Positions 16,904-25,493 are shown, counted from the stretch's first letter. The stretch: 64,000 nt of DNA from Streptomyces hygroscopicus (GCF_026168105.1 NZ_LBMW01000019.1:87048-151047); one strand, 5' to 3'. The notes: generated by a model from the sequence alone, not told the origin. A program made the numbers and translations.

Positions 16904-17998
16904 ATGGCCGACACCGTCGGTTCCGCGAACGGCAAGGCGAAGGGCGGACTCTCCCAGGTCGCCCAGAGCGAGGCCGTTGACCACCTCAAGCAGGAACTGC
17001 AGGGTTACCTCGCCGCCCAGGCCGAGAAGATGCTCGTCGGCGTGGGGCGCAAGCTCGGCGAGACCACGGTCAAGCTCAACGACATCGCCGAGGGCAACAG
17101 CCCCGGCTTCGCCAAGCTCGCTCTGGAGGGCGGACGCAAGCTCGCCGAGGGCAAGGGCCCGTTGCGCACGATCCTGGAGACGGGCGCAGGTCAGGCGAAG
17201 GAGAAGCTCGGAGAGGCGGTGAAGGGCCTCATGGGCGGCAAGAGCAAGCGCAAGGGCAAAGGTGGCAACAAGCCCGTGGTCATCATCGAGTCCATCGACG
17301 TCGGCGTGCCGGTGCGCACCGCCTATGACCAGTGGACCCAGTACCAGGACTTCAGCACCTTCGCCAAGGGCGTGAAGAGCGCAAGCCGCGTCGACGACAC
17401 GACCTCCGACTGGCAGGGGAAGATCTGGTGGTCCAGTCGCAGCTGGAAGGGCACCACCGTCGAGCAGATCCCCGACTACAAGATCCAGTGGTCGTCGGAG
17501 GCCGCCAAGGGCACCCACAAGGGCGTCGTCTCGTTCCACAGGCTTGACGACAACCTCACCCGGATTCTGCTGGTCATGGAGTACTACCCCAGCGGCTTCT
17601 TCGAGAAGACCGCCAACATCTGGCGTGCCCAGGGCCGCCGGGTCCGCCTCGACTTCAAGAACTTCGACCGCTACATCACCCTCAAGGGCGAGGCGGAGGA
17701 CAGCTGGCGCGGCGAGATCCGCGACGGCGAGGTCGTCCGCACCCATGAGGAGGCGATCGAGGAGGAGGAGCGCGAGCAGGAGGAGGGGGCCGAGGAGGAA
17801 GAAGAGGAACCCGAGGGCGAGTACGAGGAAGAGGAGGAGGAAGCCGGCGAGGAGGAGCCCGAGGACGAGGCCGAGGGCGAATACGGCGAAGAGGAGGAGC
17901 CGGAGGACGAGTACGAAGAAGGCGAAGAAGAAGTCGAAGACGGCGAAGAGGAAGACGAGTACGAGGACGAGCGGGCGGGTGCCGGGAGCCGGCGATGA
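16904..17998 (+). CDS. gvpZ: Gas vesicle cluster protein GvpZ (SRPBCC domain, acidic tail)
   Basis: A 364-residue protein. Residues 1-125 are helical with Lys-rich segments; residues about 128-265 form an SRPBCC/START-like domain seen in IESIDVGVPVRTAYDQWTQYQDFSTF, WQGKIWWSSRSW, IQWSSEAAKGTHKGVVSFHRL and the LDFKNFDRYITLKG helix. The last 85 residues are almost entirely Glu, Asp, Tyr and Gly. The SRPBCC fold usually binds hydrophobic ligands, so a chaperone-like role for the shell protein is plausible but unproven. ATG at 16904 is preferred to GTG at 16898, because GGGAGG is correctly spaced only for the ATG. The stop overlaps gvpJ. Confidence 0.8.
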   Translation: MADTVGSANGKAKGGLSQVAQSEAVDHLKQELQGYLAAQAEKMLVGVGRKLGETTVKLNDIAEGNSPGFAKLALEGGRKLAEGKGPLRTILETGAGQAKEKLGEAVKGLMGGKSKRKGKGGNKPVVIIESIDVGVPVRTAYDQWTQYQDFSTFAKGVKSASRVDDTTSDWQGKIWWSSRSWKGTTVEQIPDYKIQWSSEAAKGTHKGVVSFHRLDDNLTRILLVMEYYPSGFFEKTANIWRAQGRRVRLDFKNFDRYITLKGEAEDSWRGEIRDGEVVRTHEEAIEEEEREQEEGAEEEEEEPEGEYEEEEEEAGEEEPEDEAEGEYGEEEEPEDEYEEGEEEVEDGEEEDEYEDERAGAGSRR

Positions 17999-18384
17999 CG
18001 ACACCCCGCAGGCTTCCGGACCCCTACGGGGGACCCAGCAGCGGCGCCAACCTCGCCGACATCCTTGAACGGGTGCTCGACAAGGGCATAGTGATCGCAG
18101 GTGACATCCGGATCAATCTGCTCGACATCGAACTCCTCACCATCAAGCTGCGGCTGATCGTCGCCTCAGTCGACAAGGCCAAGGAGATGGGCATCGACTG
18201 GTGGGAGGACGACCCGGCACTGTCCACCCGCGCCCGGCGCCAGGAACTGACCCGGGAGAACGCCGAGTTGCGCGCCCGTCTGGAGCGCCTGGAAGCCACC
18301 CGTGGCGAGGACCAGCTCGAGGACGCACGTCACGGTGACGGGCGTCGCAGCGACAGGCGTCGCAGCGAAAGGAAGGAGTCCTGA
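17995..18384 (+). CDS. gvpJ: Gas vesicle protein GvpJ (GvpA family)
   Basis: A 129-residue GvpA-family protein. The conserved core ANLADILERVLDKGIVIAGDIRINLLDIEL through VASVDKAKEMGIDWWEDDP is at residues 18-75. The WWEDDP segment after the core is a mark of the GvpJ/M-type minor proteins that help start or cap the shell. The C-terminal 50 residues are charged, helical (RRQELTRENAELRARLERLEA) and may form a coiled coil. It overlaps gvpZ by four bases and is followed by gvpL after three bases. Confidence 0.87.
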   Translation: MTTPRRLPDPYGGPSSGANLADILERVLDKGIVIAGDIRINLLDIELLTIKLRLIVASVDKAKEMGIDWWEDDPALSTRARRQELTRENAELRARLERLEATRGEDQLEDARHGDGRRSDRRRSERKES

Positions 18385-18387
18385 GCG

Positions 18388-19161
18388 GTGAGTTCGCTCC
18401 GGTACGTGTACGCGGTCTGCAGCCCCCTCGACGCGCCTCTCCAGGCCCAGTTGACGGGGGTGGCGGGCGCTCCCGCGCGGCAGTTGGAGCACCACGGCCT
18501 GATCGCCGTGCTCAGCCAGGTCCCCGAGGAGGACTTCGCCGAGAGCCCACTCAAGGCGCATCTGGAGGATCTGGAGTGGCTCACCGCCACGGCCCGCGCC
18601 CACCAGAACGTGATCGACGCGCTCACCGGCGTCACCACTCCGCTGCCGCTGCGGCTGGGCACCGTGTTCCGGGACGACAGCGGTGTCCGCGTGATGATGG
18701 AGGAACGCGAGGAGGACTTCCGTCGCGCCCTGGACCGGCTCGAAGGGCGTGTCGAATGGGGCGTCAAGGTCTACGTCGACGAAAAGGAGACGGAGGCGGC
18801 ACCCAGCGGCCGGCCGGCCGCAAAGCCCGCCTCAGGACGGGACTACCTTCGGCAGAGGCATATGCGGACCATGGCGCATGACGAATTGTGGCAGAAGGCC
18901 GAGGACTTCGCGCGTCGGCTGCATCGAACGCTCTCGGAGCACGGGGAGGACTCCCGATTGCACGCCCCGCAGAACGCCACTCTCTCCGGTGCCTCGGGGC
19001 GCAATGTGCTCAACGCTTCCTATCTGGTTCCACGGGAGCGCTCCGAGGAATTCGTGGAATTGGTGGACCGCTCCGAGGACGACACCCCGGGAATCCGGGT
19101 CGAGCTCACCGGTCCCTGGGCGGCCTACTCCTTCACCGGACTGACGGAAGGAGCGGCGTGA
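18388..19161 (+). CDS. gvpL: Gas vesicle protein GvpL (GvpL/F family)
   Basis: A 257-residue second GvpL/F protein. It begins with LRYVYAVCS, contains AHQNVIDALTGVTTPLPLRLGTVF and the VEWGVKVYVDEKE strand, and ends with NASYLVPRERSEEFVELVD and VELTGPWAAYSFTG, matching the family in the same order as gvpF. A central insert of about 30 residues (DEKETEAAP to SGRDYLRQRHMRT) distinguishes it from gvpF. It starts with GTG three bases after gvpJ and overlaps gvpS by four bases (GTGA). Confidence 0.87.
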   Translation: MSSLRYVYAVCSPLDAPLQAQLTGVAGAPARQLEHHGLIAVLSQVPEEDFAESPLKAHLEDLEWLTATARAHQNVIDALTGVTTPLPLRLGTVFRDDSGVRVMMEEREEDFRRALDRLEGRVEWGVKVYVDEKETEAAPSGRPAAKPASGRDYLRQRHMRTMAHDELWQKAEDFARRLHRTLSEHGEDSRLHAPQNATLSGASGRNVLNASYLVPRERSEEFVELVDRSEDDTPGIRVELTGPWAAYSFTGLTEGAA

Positions 19162-19352
19162 CCGCCGTCGAACACCGGGAGATCGCCCTGGTCGACCTGC
19201 TCGACCGGCTGCTCGCGGGCGGGGTCGTCATCACCGGCGACATCACTTTGCGCATCGCGGACGTCGATCTGGTCCGCATCGATCTGAATGCCTTGATCAG
19301 CTCGGTCAACGCCCAAGTCCCCTCGCCCTGGCCGGAGGCCACAGGACCATGA
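19158..19352 (+). CDS. gvpS: Gas vesicle protein GvpS (short GvpA family)
   Basis: A 64-residue protein that is little more than a GvpA core: IALVDLLDRLLAGGVVITGD then LRIADVDLVRIDLNALISSVNA. GvpS is the name used for the short GvpA-like protein located between gvpL and gvpK in several gas vesicle operons. The lack of any charged tail, unlike gvpA and gvpJ here, makes it an interesting alternative candidate for a true shell subunit. It starts with GTG within the gvpL stop and overlaps gvpK by four bases. Confidence 0.86.
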   Translation: MTAVEHREIALVDLLDRLLAGGVVITGDITLRIADVDLVRIDLNALISSVNAQVPSPWPEATGP

Positions 19353-19651
19353 CAGACAGGACGCCCGACAGGCCGCCGCGCAACCGTCTGGACCTGGAGC
19401 CCGACACCGTCGAACGCGACCTGGTCAAGCTCGTGCTGACCGTGGTCGAACTGCTTCGACAGCTGATGGAGCGGCAGGCGGTGCGCCGCTTCGACACGGG
19501 GCAGCTGACGGAGGACCAGGAGGAGCGGATCGGGTTGACGCTGATGCTGCTCGAGGACCGTATGGCCGAACTCCGGGAGCGCTACGGACTGCGGCCCGAA
19601 GACCTGAATCTGGACCTCGGGCCGCTTGGACCGCTGCTTCCGCGCGACTGA
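19349..19651 (+). CDS. gvpK: Gas vesicle protein GvpK
   Basis: A 100-residue GvpK protein and the last gene of the operon. The conserved segment LDLEPDTVERDLVKLVLTVVELLRQLMERQAVRRFD, followed by LTEDQEERIGLTLMLLEDRMAELRERYGL, is characteristic, all helical. GvpK is an essential minor assembly protein in several bacteria. The ATG overlaps the gvpS stop. The stop codon is the first part of a 16-base tandem repeat, and a strong hairpin follows, closing the transcription unit. Confidence 0.88.
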   Translation: MTDRTPDRPPRNRLDLEPDTVERDLVKLVLTVVELLRQLMERQAVRRFDTGQLTEDQEERIGLTLMLLEDRMAELRERYGLRPEDLNLDLGPLGPLLPRD

Positions 19652-19706
19652 TCGCCGATATGACCGATCGCCGACATGACCGATCGGACCGATCGCCGAC
19701 ATGACC
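19650..19706. repeat. Three 16-bp tandem repeats at the gvpK stop
   Basis: GATCGCCGATATGACC (19650-19665) is followed by GATCGCCGACATGACC at 19666-19681 and 19691-19706, the last two separated by a truncated GATCGGACC copy. The first copy begins inside the gvpK stop codon and the array leads straight into the left arm of the terminator hairpin, which itself starts with the same GATCGCC sequence. Confidence 0.85.
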
Positions 19707-19750
19707 GATCGCCGGTGGGTCCTGACCATTCAGGACCCACCGGCGATCGG
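19705..19750. terminator. Bidirectional terminator hairpin after the gas vesicle operon
   Basis: A perfect 21-bp stem (19705-19725 with 19730-19750) encloses the 4-base loop CCAT. It lies between the convergent gvpK and hydrophobic-protein genes. There is no U-tract, which is common for actinobacterial terminators. Its symmetry and length suit termination from both sides. Confidence 0.85.
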
Positions 19751-19776
19751 CATTCCGGTGACGGATCAGCCACCGG

Positions 19777-19947
19777 TCACCATCGATACCATCGGCCCCT
19801 CCCTCCGGCCGCGGTCGTACCGCGCGCCACGAATCCGAGCAGCCAGAGCACGAGCACCGCAAGGGCAACCCACCAGAGCAGTTTCACCGCGAATCCGGCG
19901 CCGAAGAGAATCAGAGCCAGCAAAAGAACCAGCAGGATCGGAACCAT
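19777..19947 (-). CDS. Small hydrophobic membrane protein
   Basis: A 56-residue protein with two closely spaced transmembrane stretches (VPILLVLLLALILFGAGF and VKLLWWVALAVLVLWLLGF) and a short basic tail ending GGRGRWYRW. Very similar short proteins annotated only as hydrophobic protein are widespread in streptomycetes; the function is not known. The ATG at 19947 has AGGAGG ten bases upstream on the minus strand, which excludes the longer frame reaching 20106. It converges on the gas vesicle operon and lies 43 bases downstream of the methyltransferase gene, so read-through from that gene is possible. Confidence 0.8.
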   Translation of the reverse strand: MVPILLVLLLALILFGAGFAVKLLWWVALAVLVLWLLGFVARGTTAAGGRGRWYRW

Positions 19948-19990
19948 GTGTATGACCTCCTGGTCTTCCGAGTTTCCCGAAGGCCGGGAA

Positions 19991-20806
19991 TCAGGCGTCC
20001 TTTCGGCAAAGAATTTCCCCGTGCAGGACGGCGAACCAGCCGTCGTGCCGCCGCCCCCAGTCCCGCCAGGCCTGCGAAACTGCCTGCAACTGCCTGGGTG
20101 TTGCATGGCCCCCTTCGACGGCGCGCTCCGCGTATGCCGACGCGAGCGTGCGGTCCGCCCACAGCCCGCTCCACCAGGCCCGCTCCTCGGCGGTGGTGTA
20201 GGTCCAGGTGCTCGAGGTGGCGGTGATGTCCTTGAGACCCGCCTCCAGCGCCCAGGACTTCAGGCGCCGGCCCGCGTCCGGCTCGCCGCCGTTGGCGCGG
20301 GCGACGCGGCGGTACAACTCCAGCCAGTCGTCCAGGCCCTCGGACAGCGGATACCAGGTCATCGCCGCGTAGTCCGCGTCGCGGACCGCGATGAACCCGC
20401 CCGGCCTGGTGACCCGGTGCATCTCGCGCAGCGCCCGTACGGGGTCGCCCACGTGCTGGAGCACCTGGTGGGCGTGGACCACGCAGAAGGTGTCGTCCGG
20501 GTACTCCAGCGCGTGCACGTCCGCGACGGCGAAGTCCACATGGGACAGGCCGCGGACGGCGGCCGTGGCCCGGGCCTGCTCCAGGACGCCCGGTGCCCGG
20601 TCAACGCCGGTGACATGGCCGTCGGGCACCAGTTCCGCCAGGTCGGCGGTGATGGTGCCCGGACCGCAGCCGATGTCCAGGATCCTCATGTGGGGCTTGA
20701 GCACGTCGAGGAGATACGACGCGGAGTTGGCGGCGGTCCGCCAGGTGTGCGAGCGCAGCACGGACTCATGGTGGCCGTGCGTGTAGACGGCCGTCTCCTC
20801 CGGCAT
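19991..20806 (-). CDS. Class I SAM-dependent methyltransferase (UbiE-like)
   Basis: A 271-residue methyltransferase. SAM-binding motif I is ILDIGCGPGTIT near residue 42; the acidic loop VTGVDRAP follows, then VADVHALEYPDDTF and LREMHRVTRPGGFIAVRD, the order seen in UbiE/COQ5-like enzymes. The substrate cannot be told. The N-terminus HGHHESVLRSHTWRTAANSA is typical of actinobacterial members. The ATG at 20806 has AGGCAGG upstream; the frame continues to 21292 but the extra part is low-complexity and overlaps the neighbouring gene. About 150 bases separate it from the PAP2/kinase gene on the same strand, including an AT-rich patch near 20895 that may hold the promoter. Confidence 0.85.
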   Translation of the reverse strand: MPEETAVYTHGHHESVLRSHTWRTAANSASYLLDVLKPHMRILDIGCGPGTITADLAELVPDGHVTGVDRAPGVLEQARATAAVRGLSHVDFAVADVHALEYPDDTFCVVHAHQVLQHVGDPVRALREMHRVTRPGGFIAVRDADYAAMTWYPLSEGLDDWLELYRRVARANGGEPDAGRRLKSWALEAGLKDITATSSTWTYTTAEERAWWSGLWADRTLASAYAERAVEGGHATPRQLQAVSQAWRDWGRRHDGWFAVLHGEILCRKDA

Positions 20807-20964
20807 GACCTGCCTCTTCTCGTCGTGAACCCGTCGTAGGGACCCCTGCGGCGGCGCCAAGGGGCGGTACGCAACACCGTAGGCGTTGATGCCAAATAAT
20901 GAGACCTGCGTCTCGCCATATGGACGATGTCCGGAGTGACCCGCGGGGGCCGACGGGTCGGCGG

Positions 20965-22458
20965 TCATGCGAAGGGCAGCGGCCGATAGACCGTCAGGGC
21001 CTCGGGGAGCTTCTCCAGCGTCACATCGCCCTCCACCTCCGTGACTTCCCCGTCGTAGGCGAGGAGGGTGCCGGGGGCCACGCCGGTCAGGCGCAGGCGC
21101 CGTACCCGGACGGCCGCATGGGCGGGAGACCGGGACAGCGGGCCCGCGACGGCGGCTGCCAGCAGCCGGGTGGCGGGACGCCGGCCGCCGTGCACGACCC
21201 GTACGTCGAGCTGTCCGTCGGCCAGGTCGTAGCGGCGGCCGGGAGCCAGGCCCATGCGGTGGTACATGCCGTTGCCGGCGAAGAGCAGCCACAACGGGCG
21301 GACCCTGCCGCCCAGTTCGGCCCGCAGGGGACGGCGCTCGGCGCGCAGGATGCGCAGTGCGGCGAGCACGCCGGCCGGCCAGGCGCCGATCCGGTGGGAC
21401 CAGCGCTCCCGCTCGCGCACCAGCTCCGGGTACACCCCCAGACTGCAGGTGTTGATGAAACAGCCTTCTTTCGCGCCCGCGGAGAACCGGCCCACGTCCA
21501 CGCGGACCGCGTCACCCCGCCGGAGGGCGCGGACCAGATCACGGGCGTCCTCGATGCCGAGGTCGAGCGCGAAGTGGTTCAGGGTGCCGCCCGGGAGAAC
21601 GGCGAGCGGAAGGCCGTGGCGAAGGGCGACGTCGGCCGCCGCGTTGACCGTGCCGTCGCCGCCGCACACGCCGAGGACGCGGGCCCGGGCGGCCGCCTTC
21701 TCCAACTCGGAGCACACCTCGGACGGCTCGCACTCCACTGTCTCGGCGCCGGGCAGGGCCTCCCGAAGTGCGCTTATCCGGTCCGCGGTCCCCGAACGCT
21801 TGTTTGTCACAACAACGAGCCCCGCTCCGTCGGGCAACGCGGGCGCACTCGCGTGCGGGCGGCCGGGCGGCGGCATCAGGTCGCGGGTGGGGACCAGCCC
21901 GCGTACGGCGTAGGCGGCGCCCACACCGAGGGCCGCCCCCGCCAGGACGTCGCTCGGGAAGTGGACCCCGGTGTAGATGCGCGAGACGGCGACGGCGGCG
22001 GCGAGCGGCGCGACCGCGGAGCCCCAGCCGCGCGACTCCAGGGCCACGCCCGCGGCGAAGGCGGCGGCCGAGGCGGAATGTCCCGAAGGGAAGGAGGTGG
22101 TGATCGGCTGCCGCTTGAGCCGGCGGATGGCGGGCACCGGGTCCAGGACCGGCCGGGAGCGCCGGACCGTGCGCTTGCCGATGGTGTTGATGGTGGCGGA
22201 GGCGAGCGCGAGGGAGGCAACCCCGCGGGCGGCGGCCCGGCGGGCACGGGGAGTGCGGGCGGCAGTGAGGGCCGTGGCCGTGGCGAACCACAGAACACCG
22301 TGGTTGGCGGCACGGCTGAGACGGGGCAGGACGGGGTCCGCGCCCGGCCAGTGGCGCGCGGCGACGGCCTCGAACAGCCTGCAGTCGAGGGCGAGAAGCC
22401 GGTCGCGGAGCGGATGCGGGCCCGGCAGGCGGCCGGTCAGGTCGACATCTGGGGTCAT
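20965..22458 (-). CDS. PAP2 phosphatase / diacylglycerol kinase fusion
   Basis: A 497-residue two-domain protein. Residues 1-200 form a membrane PAP2 phosphatase with all three motifs: GKRTVRRSRP, SFPSGHS and SRIYTGVHFPSD. Residues 205-497 form a diacylglycerol or sphingosine kinase-like domain with the nucleotide loop VCGGDGTVNAAADVA and LPGGTLNHFALDL. One half removes phosphate from lipid phosphates and the other can add it, so the fusion probably balances phosphatidate and diacylglycerol or processes undecaprenyl-type lipids. Such fusions are known in actinobacteria. The start at 22458 lacks a ribosome binding site; GGGTAT ends 11 bases upstream and may be the -10 of a leaderless or nearly leaderless mRNA. 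Confidence 0.87.
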   Translation of the reverse strand: MTPDVDLTGRLPGPHPLRDRLLALDCRLFEAVAARHWPGADPVLPRLSRAANHGVLWFATATALTAARTPRARRAAARGVASLALASATINTIGKRTVRRSRPVLDPVPAIRRLKRQPITTSFPSGHSASAAAFAAGVALESRGWGSAVAPLAAAVAVSRIYTGVHFPSDVLAGAALGVGAAYAVRGLVPTRDLMPPPGRPHASAPALPDGAGLVVVTNKRSGTADRISALREALPGAETVECEPSEVCSELEKAAARARVLGVCGGDGTVNAAADVALRHGLPLAVLPGGTLNHFALDLGIEDARDLVRALRRGDAVRVDVGRFSAGAKEGCFINTCSLGVYPELVRERERWSHRIGAWPAGVLAALRILRAERRPLRAELGGRVRPLWLLFAGNGMYHRMGLAPGRRYDLADGQLDVRVVHGGRRPATRLLAAAVAGPLSRSPAHAAVRVRRLRLTGVAPGTLLAYDGEVTEVEGDVTLEKLPEALTVYRPLPFA

Positions 22459-22627
22459 GGGAGGCGGATACCCCAGGACGGCCGAAGCGTGCGAAGAGGT
22501 CCGCCGACGCCGGTCTGTTTCCGCCCCGGTCGCTCCTGCCATGGACCGCTCCTGCCCCCGGCCGCTTAAGCCCGGGCCGTGCACCCGGGCTTGGGTCCGG
22601 CGGCCGCGGCGGCGTGGCGATAACCGT

Positions 22628-22664
22628 TTGCCCCCCTCCCGAGCGCCCGCCCACAATGCGCCGC
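22628..22664 (+). promoter_or_regulatory. Leaderless promoter of the ABC-F gene
   Basis: TTGCCC at 22628-22633, a 19-base spacer, CACAAT at 22653-22658, then six bases before the ATG at 22665. The start codon at 22656 would lie inside this -10 element, so 22665 is preferred. Confidence 0.45.
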
Positions 22665-24284
22665 ATGGGACACCTCGAAGCCGCGCACCTGGAGTACTGC
22701 CTTCCCGACGGAAGGGCGTTGCTCGGCGATGTGTCGTTCCGGGTCGGCGAGGGCGCGGTCGTCGCGCTCGTCGGTCCCAACGGGGCCGGGAAGACAACCC
22801 TGTTGCGCCTGATCTCCGGCGAGCTCAAGCCGCACGGCGGCACGGTGACCACCAGCGGCGGGCTCGGAGTCATGCGGCAGTTCGTGGGGTCCGTCCGGGA
22901 CGAGACGACCGTACGGGACCTTCTTGTGTCGGTCGCTCCGCCCCGGGTCCGCGACGCCGCCCGTGCCGTCGACGCCGCAGAGCACGCCGTCATGACGGTC
23001 GACGACGAGGCCGCCCAGCTCCGGTACGCGCAGGCGCTCGCCGACTGGGCCGAGGCGCGCGGCTACGAGGCCGAGACCCTGTGGGACATCTGCACCACGG
23101 CCGCGCTCGGAGTCCCGTACGAGAAGGCCCAGTGGCGCCAGGTCCGCACCCTCTCCGGCGGCGAGCAGAAGCGGCTCGTCCTCGAGGCACTGCTGCGCGG
23201 CACCGATGAGGTCCTCCTCCTCGACGAGCCGGACAACTACCTCGACGTACCCGGGAAACGGTGGCTCGAGGAGCGGCTCGCCCAGACCCGCAAGACCGTG
23301 CTCTTCGTCTCCCACGACCGGGAACTGCTCGCCCGGGCCGCCGAGAAGGTCGTGAGTGTCGAACCGGGTCCCGCCGGAGCGGACGCCTGGGTGCACGGCG
23401 GAAGCTTCACCACGTACCACGAGGCCCGCCGTGAGCGCTTCGCGCGGTTCGAGGAACTGCGCCGCCGCTGGGACGAGAAGCACGCGCAGCTGAAGAAGCT
23501 GGTGCTGACCCTGCGCCAGGCCGCCGAGAACAGCGCCGATCTGGCCTCGCGTTATCGCGCCGCCCAGACCCGGCTGCGGAAGTTCGAGGAGGCCGGGCCG
23601 CCGCCCGAGCCGCCGCGCGAGCAGGACATCACCATGCGGCTCAAGGGCGGCCGTACCGGCGTCAGGGCCGTCACCTGCGAGGGGCTCGAACTCACCGGAC
23701 TGATGGAACCCTTCGACCTGGAGGTGTTCTACGGCGAACGCGTCGCAGTCCTCGGCTCCAACGGGTCCGGCAAGTCGCACTTCCTGCGCCTCCTCGCCGG
23801 CGAGGAGGTCGCCCACACCGGACAGTGGCGGCTCGGCGCGCGCGTCGTGCCGGGCCATTTCGCCCAGACCCACACCCATCCGGAGCCGGTGGGGCGCAGC
23901 CTCCTCGACATCCTGTGGAAGGAGCACTCCCAGGACCGCGGCGCCGCCATGTCCCGGCTACGGCGCTACGAGCTGACCGGACAGGCCGAACAGTCCTTCG
24001 ACCGGCTCTCCGGGGGGCAGCAGGCCCGGTTCCAGATCCTGCTCCTGGAGCTGCGCGGCGCGACCGTCCTGCTGCTCGACGAGCCGACCGACAACCTCGA
24101 CCTGGAGTCCGCCGAGGCGCTCCAGGAGGGTCTCGAGGCCTTCGAGGGAACGGTCCTGGCCGTCACCCACGACCGCTGGTTCGCCCGTTCGTTCGACCGC
24201 TATCTCGTCTTCGGCGCCGACGGCCGGGTACGGGAGACAACGGAGCCGGTGTGGGACGAGCGGCGGGTGGAGCGGGCTCGCTGA
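22665..24284 (+). CDS. ABC-F family ATPase
   Basis: A 539-residue soluble protein with two ABC domains and no membrane segment. The first carries Walker A GPNGAGKTT, signature LSGGEQKR and Walker B LLLDEPDNYLD; the second carries GSNGSGKS, LSGGQQARF and LLLDEPTDNLD. Between them is a charged helical linker (about residues 235-310) typical of ABC-F proteins, which bind the ribosomal E site and either regulate translation or protect against ribosome-targeting antibiotics. The linker shows no obvious signature of a known resistance subgroup, so a general translation role is as likely as resistance. It is transcribed alone, divergent from the PAP2/kinase gene. Confidence 0.87.
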   Translation: MGHLEAAHLEYCLPDGRALLGDVSFRVGEGAVVALVGPNGAGKTTLLRLISGELKPHGGTVTTSGGLGVMRQFVGSVRDETTVRDLLVSVAPPRVRDAARAVDAAEHAVMTVDDEAAQLRYAQALADWAEARGYEAETLWDICTTAALGVPYEKAQWRQVRTLSGGEQKRLVLEALLRGTDEVLLLDEPDNYLDVPGKRWLEERLAQTRKTVLFVSHDRELLARAAEKVVSVEPGPAGADAWVHGGSFTTYHEARRERFARFEELRRRWDEKHAQLKKLVLTLRQAAENSADLASRYRAAQTRLRKFEEAGPPPEPPREQDITMRLKGGRTGVRAVTCEGLELTGLMEPFDLEVFYGERVAVLGSNGSGKSHFLRLLAGEEVAHTGQWRLGARVVPGHFAQTHTHPEPVGRSLLDILWKEHSQDRGAAMSRLRRYELTGQAEQSFDRLSGGQQARFQILLLELRGATVLLLDEPTDNLDLESAEALQEGLEAFEGTVLAVTHDRWFARSFDRYLVFGADGRVRETTEPVWDERRVERAR

Positions 24285-24361
24285 CGCGCCCGCGGGGGGT
24301 GTCCGGCTGTTCGCACGCGGGGGGCAATTCGCGTGCCCGGCGGAAATTTGCCGGACACCGC

Positions 24362-25471
24362 CTACGCCCAGCGCAGGAGTGCTCCCACGCCGCCCGCCGG
24401 CACCTGGTCCACCGTCGCGGCGGTCACCGACAGGGCCGCCGCGCCCGTTTCCACCGCGGAGCGCAGCAGCGCATCGTCGGCGCGGGCCGGCCACGCGTGC
24501 CGTTCACCCAGCGCCTCGAGGTCCCTGCGGCGGACCGCGACCTGGTCCGCCTCCTCGCCGATCCACACCTGACGGCCGGTGTCGGGAGCATCCGGATGGA
24601 TCAGGAGTTCGTCGATGCGGTGTTCGCGTGCCGCTTCCACGACCGCCGGAACGCCCTCGACCGCGCCCGTCCGCCCCTCCTCGTCCGGTGCGCGGGCGGC
24701 CAGGAAGCGCTCCAGCTCCTCGGCCGCGCGCTTGCGCACATGGTCGGCCCTGATCCGCTCCACGTCCCCGTCCAGCAGTCGGCTGCCCACGCCGTGCGGT
24801 GTCTCGGCCACCTGGTCCAGGAGCCGACTCGGCAGCCGCGCCAGCACGGCGTGCCGCTCCTGCTCCTCACCGACGAGGACCACCAGGTCGGCGCCGGTCT
24901 CCTCCTGGCAGACGGCGAGCGCGTCCGCGATCTCGGCCGCGTTGTGATCCCAGGTGTTCTCCACCCGCAGCTGGAAGTGGCGCACCGACCAGTCGGCGGT
25001 GGTCGTACGGCGCAGGAGCCACTGCCTCCCGGCCACCGACCCGGCGTCCTGGCTGCTGCCCAGCGCCCCGCGCAGCTCGAACTCGGCACCCCGCCGGTCG
25101 ATGTACGCCACTACGCACACCGGGTCCTCGTCGGCCAGGTCCAGCAGCGGCGCCGTGTGCGGCAGCGGCGCCCACCGTGCCGAGGAGCCGGACGGCGCGG
25201 CGGCCAGCGGCGGGTCCAGGACCACCTCACCGGCCCGGGCGAACAGGGCCCTGCCGTACGGCTCGGGGGAGTGGGCCAGCTCCTCGACCGCCTTCCGCAC
25301 GGCCCGGCAGGTCGGCTCGTCGGCGCCCTGCCCGGCCAGATCGCGGGAGAGGGCCCGGGCGACGAGGGAGCGCTCGTGCGGCGTGGACTCGGTGTGCCGG
25401 GAGGTGTCGACGTATACGGAGGCCCAGGGGCCGGGATGTTCGTACAGTGGATGGAGAAAGGCGAGATCCAT
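24362..25471 (-). CDS. baeRF-domain protein (Rv2629/Vms1-like)
   Basis: A 369-residue protein resembling the actinobacterial Rv2629 family, which has an eRF1-like domain (baeRF) related to Vms1/ANKZF1 peptidyl-tRNA hydrolases and bears on ribosome rescue under stress. Recognisable segments are the N-terminal ASVYVDTSRHTEST, VCVVAYIDRRGAEFELRG in the middle and the C-terminal VEEAREHRIDELLIHPD-like strand and helix (AAREHRIDELLIHPD). Rv2629 is part of a dormancy and stress response in Mycobacterium. GGGAGGGAGCC precedes the ATG. It shares a short divergent promoter region with the DUF6158 gene that holds back-to-back stress-sigma motifs, supporting stress induction. Confidence 0.78.
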   Translation of the reverse strand: MDLAFLHPLYEHPGPWASVYVDTSRHTESTPHERSLVARALSRDLAGQGADEPTCRAVRKAVEELAHSPEPYGRALFARAGEVVLDPPLAAAPSGSSARWAPLPHTAPLLDLADEDPVCVVAYIDRRGAEFELRGALGSSQDAGSVAGRQWLLRRTTTADWSVRHFQLRVENTWDHNAAEIADALAVCQEETGADLVVLVGEEQERHAVLARLPSRLLDQVAETPHGVGSRLLDGDVERIRADHVRKRAAEELERFLAARAPDEEGRTGAVEGVPAVVEAAREHRIDELLIHPDAPDTGRQVWIGEEADQVAVRRRDLEALGERHAWPARADDALLRSAVETGAAALSVTAATVDQVPAGGVGALLRWA

Positions 25472-25493
25472 GGCTCCCTCCCGGATGCCGCTC

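Noticed and set aside
22665..24284. Antibiotic resistance determinant
   Set aside because: The ABC-F domain layout does not by itself show ribosome protection; no antibiotic cluster is adjacent and the linker shows no known resistance subgroup signature.
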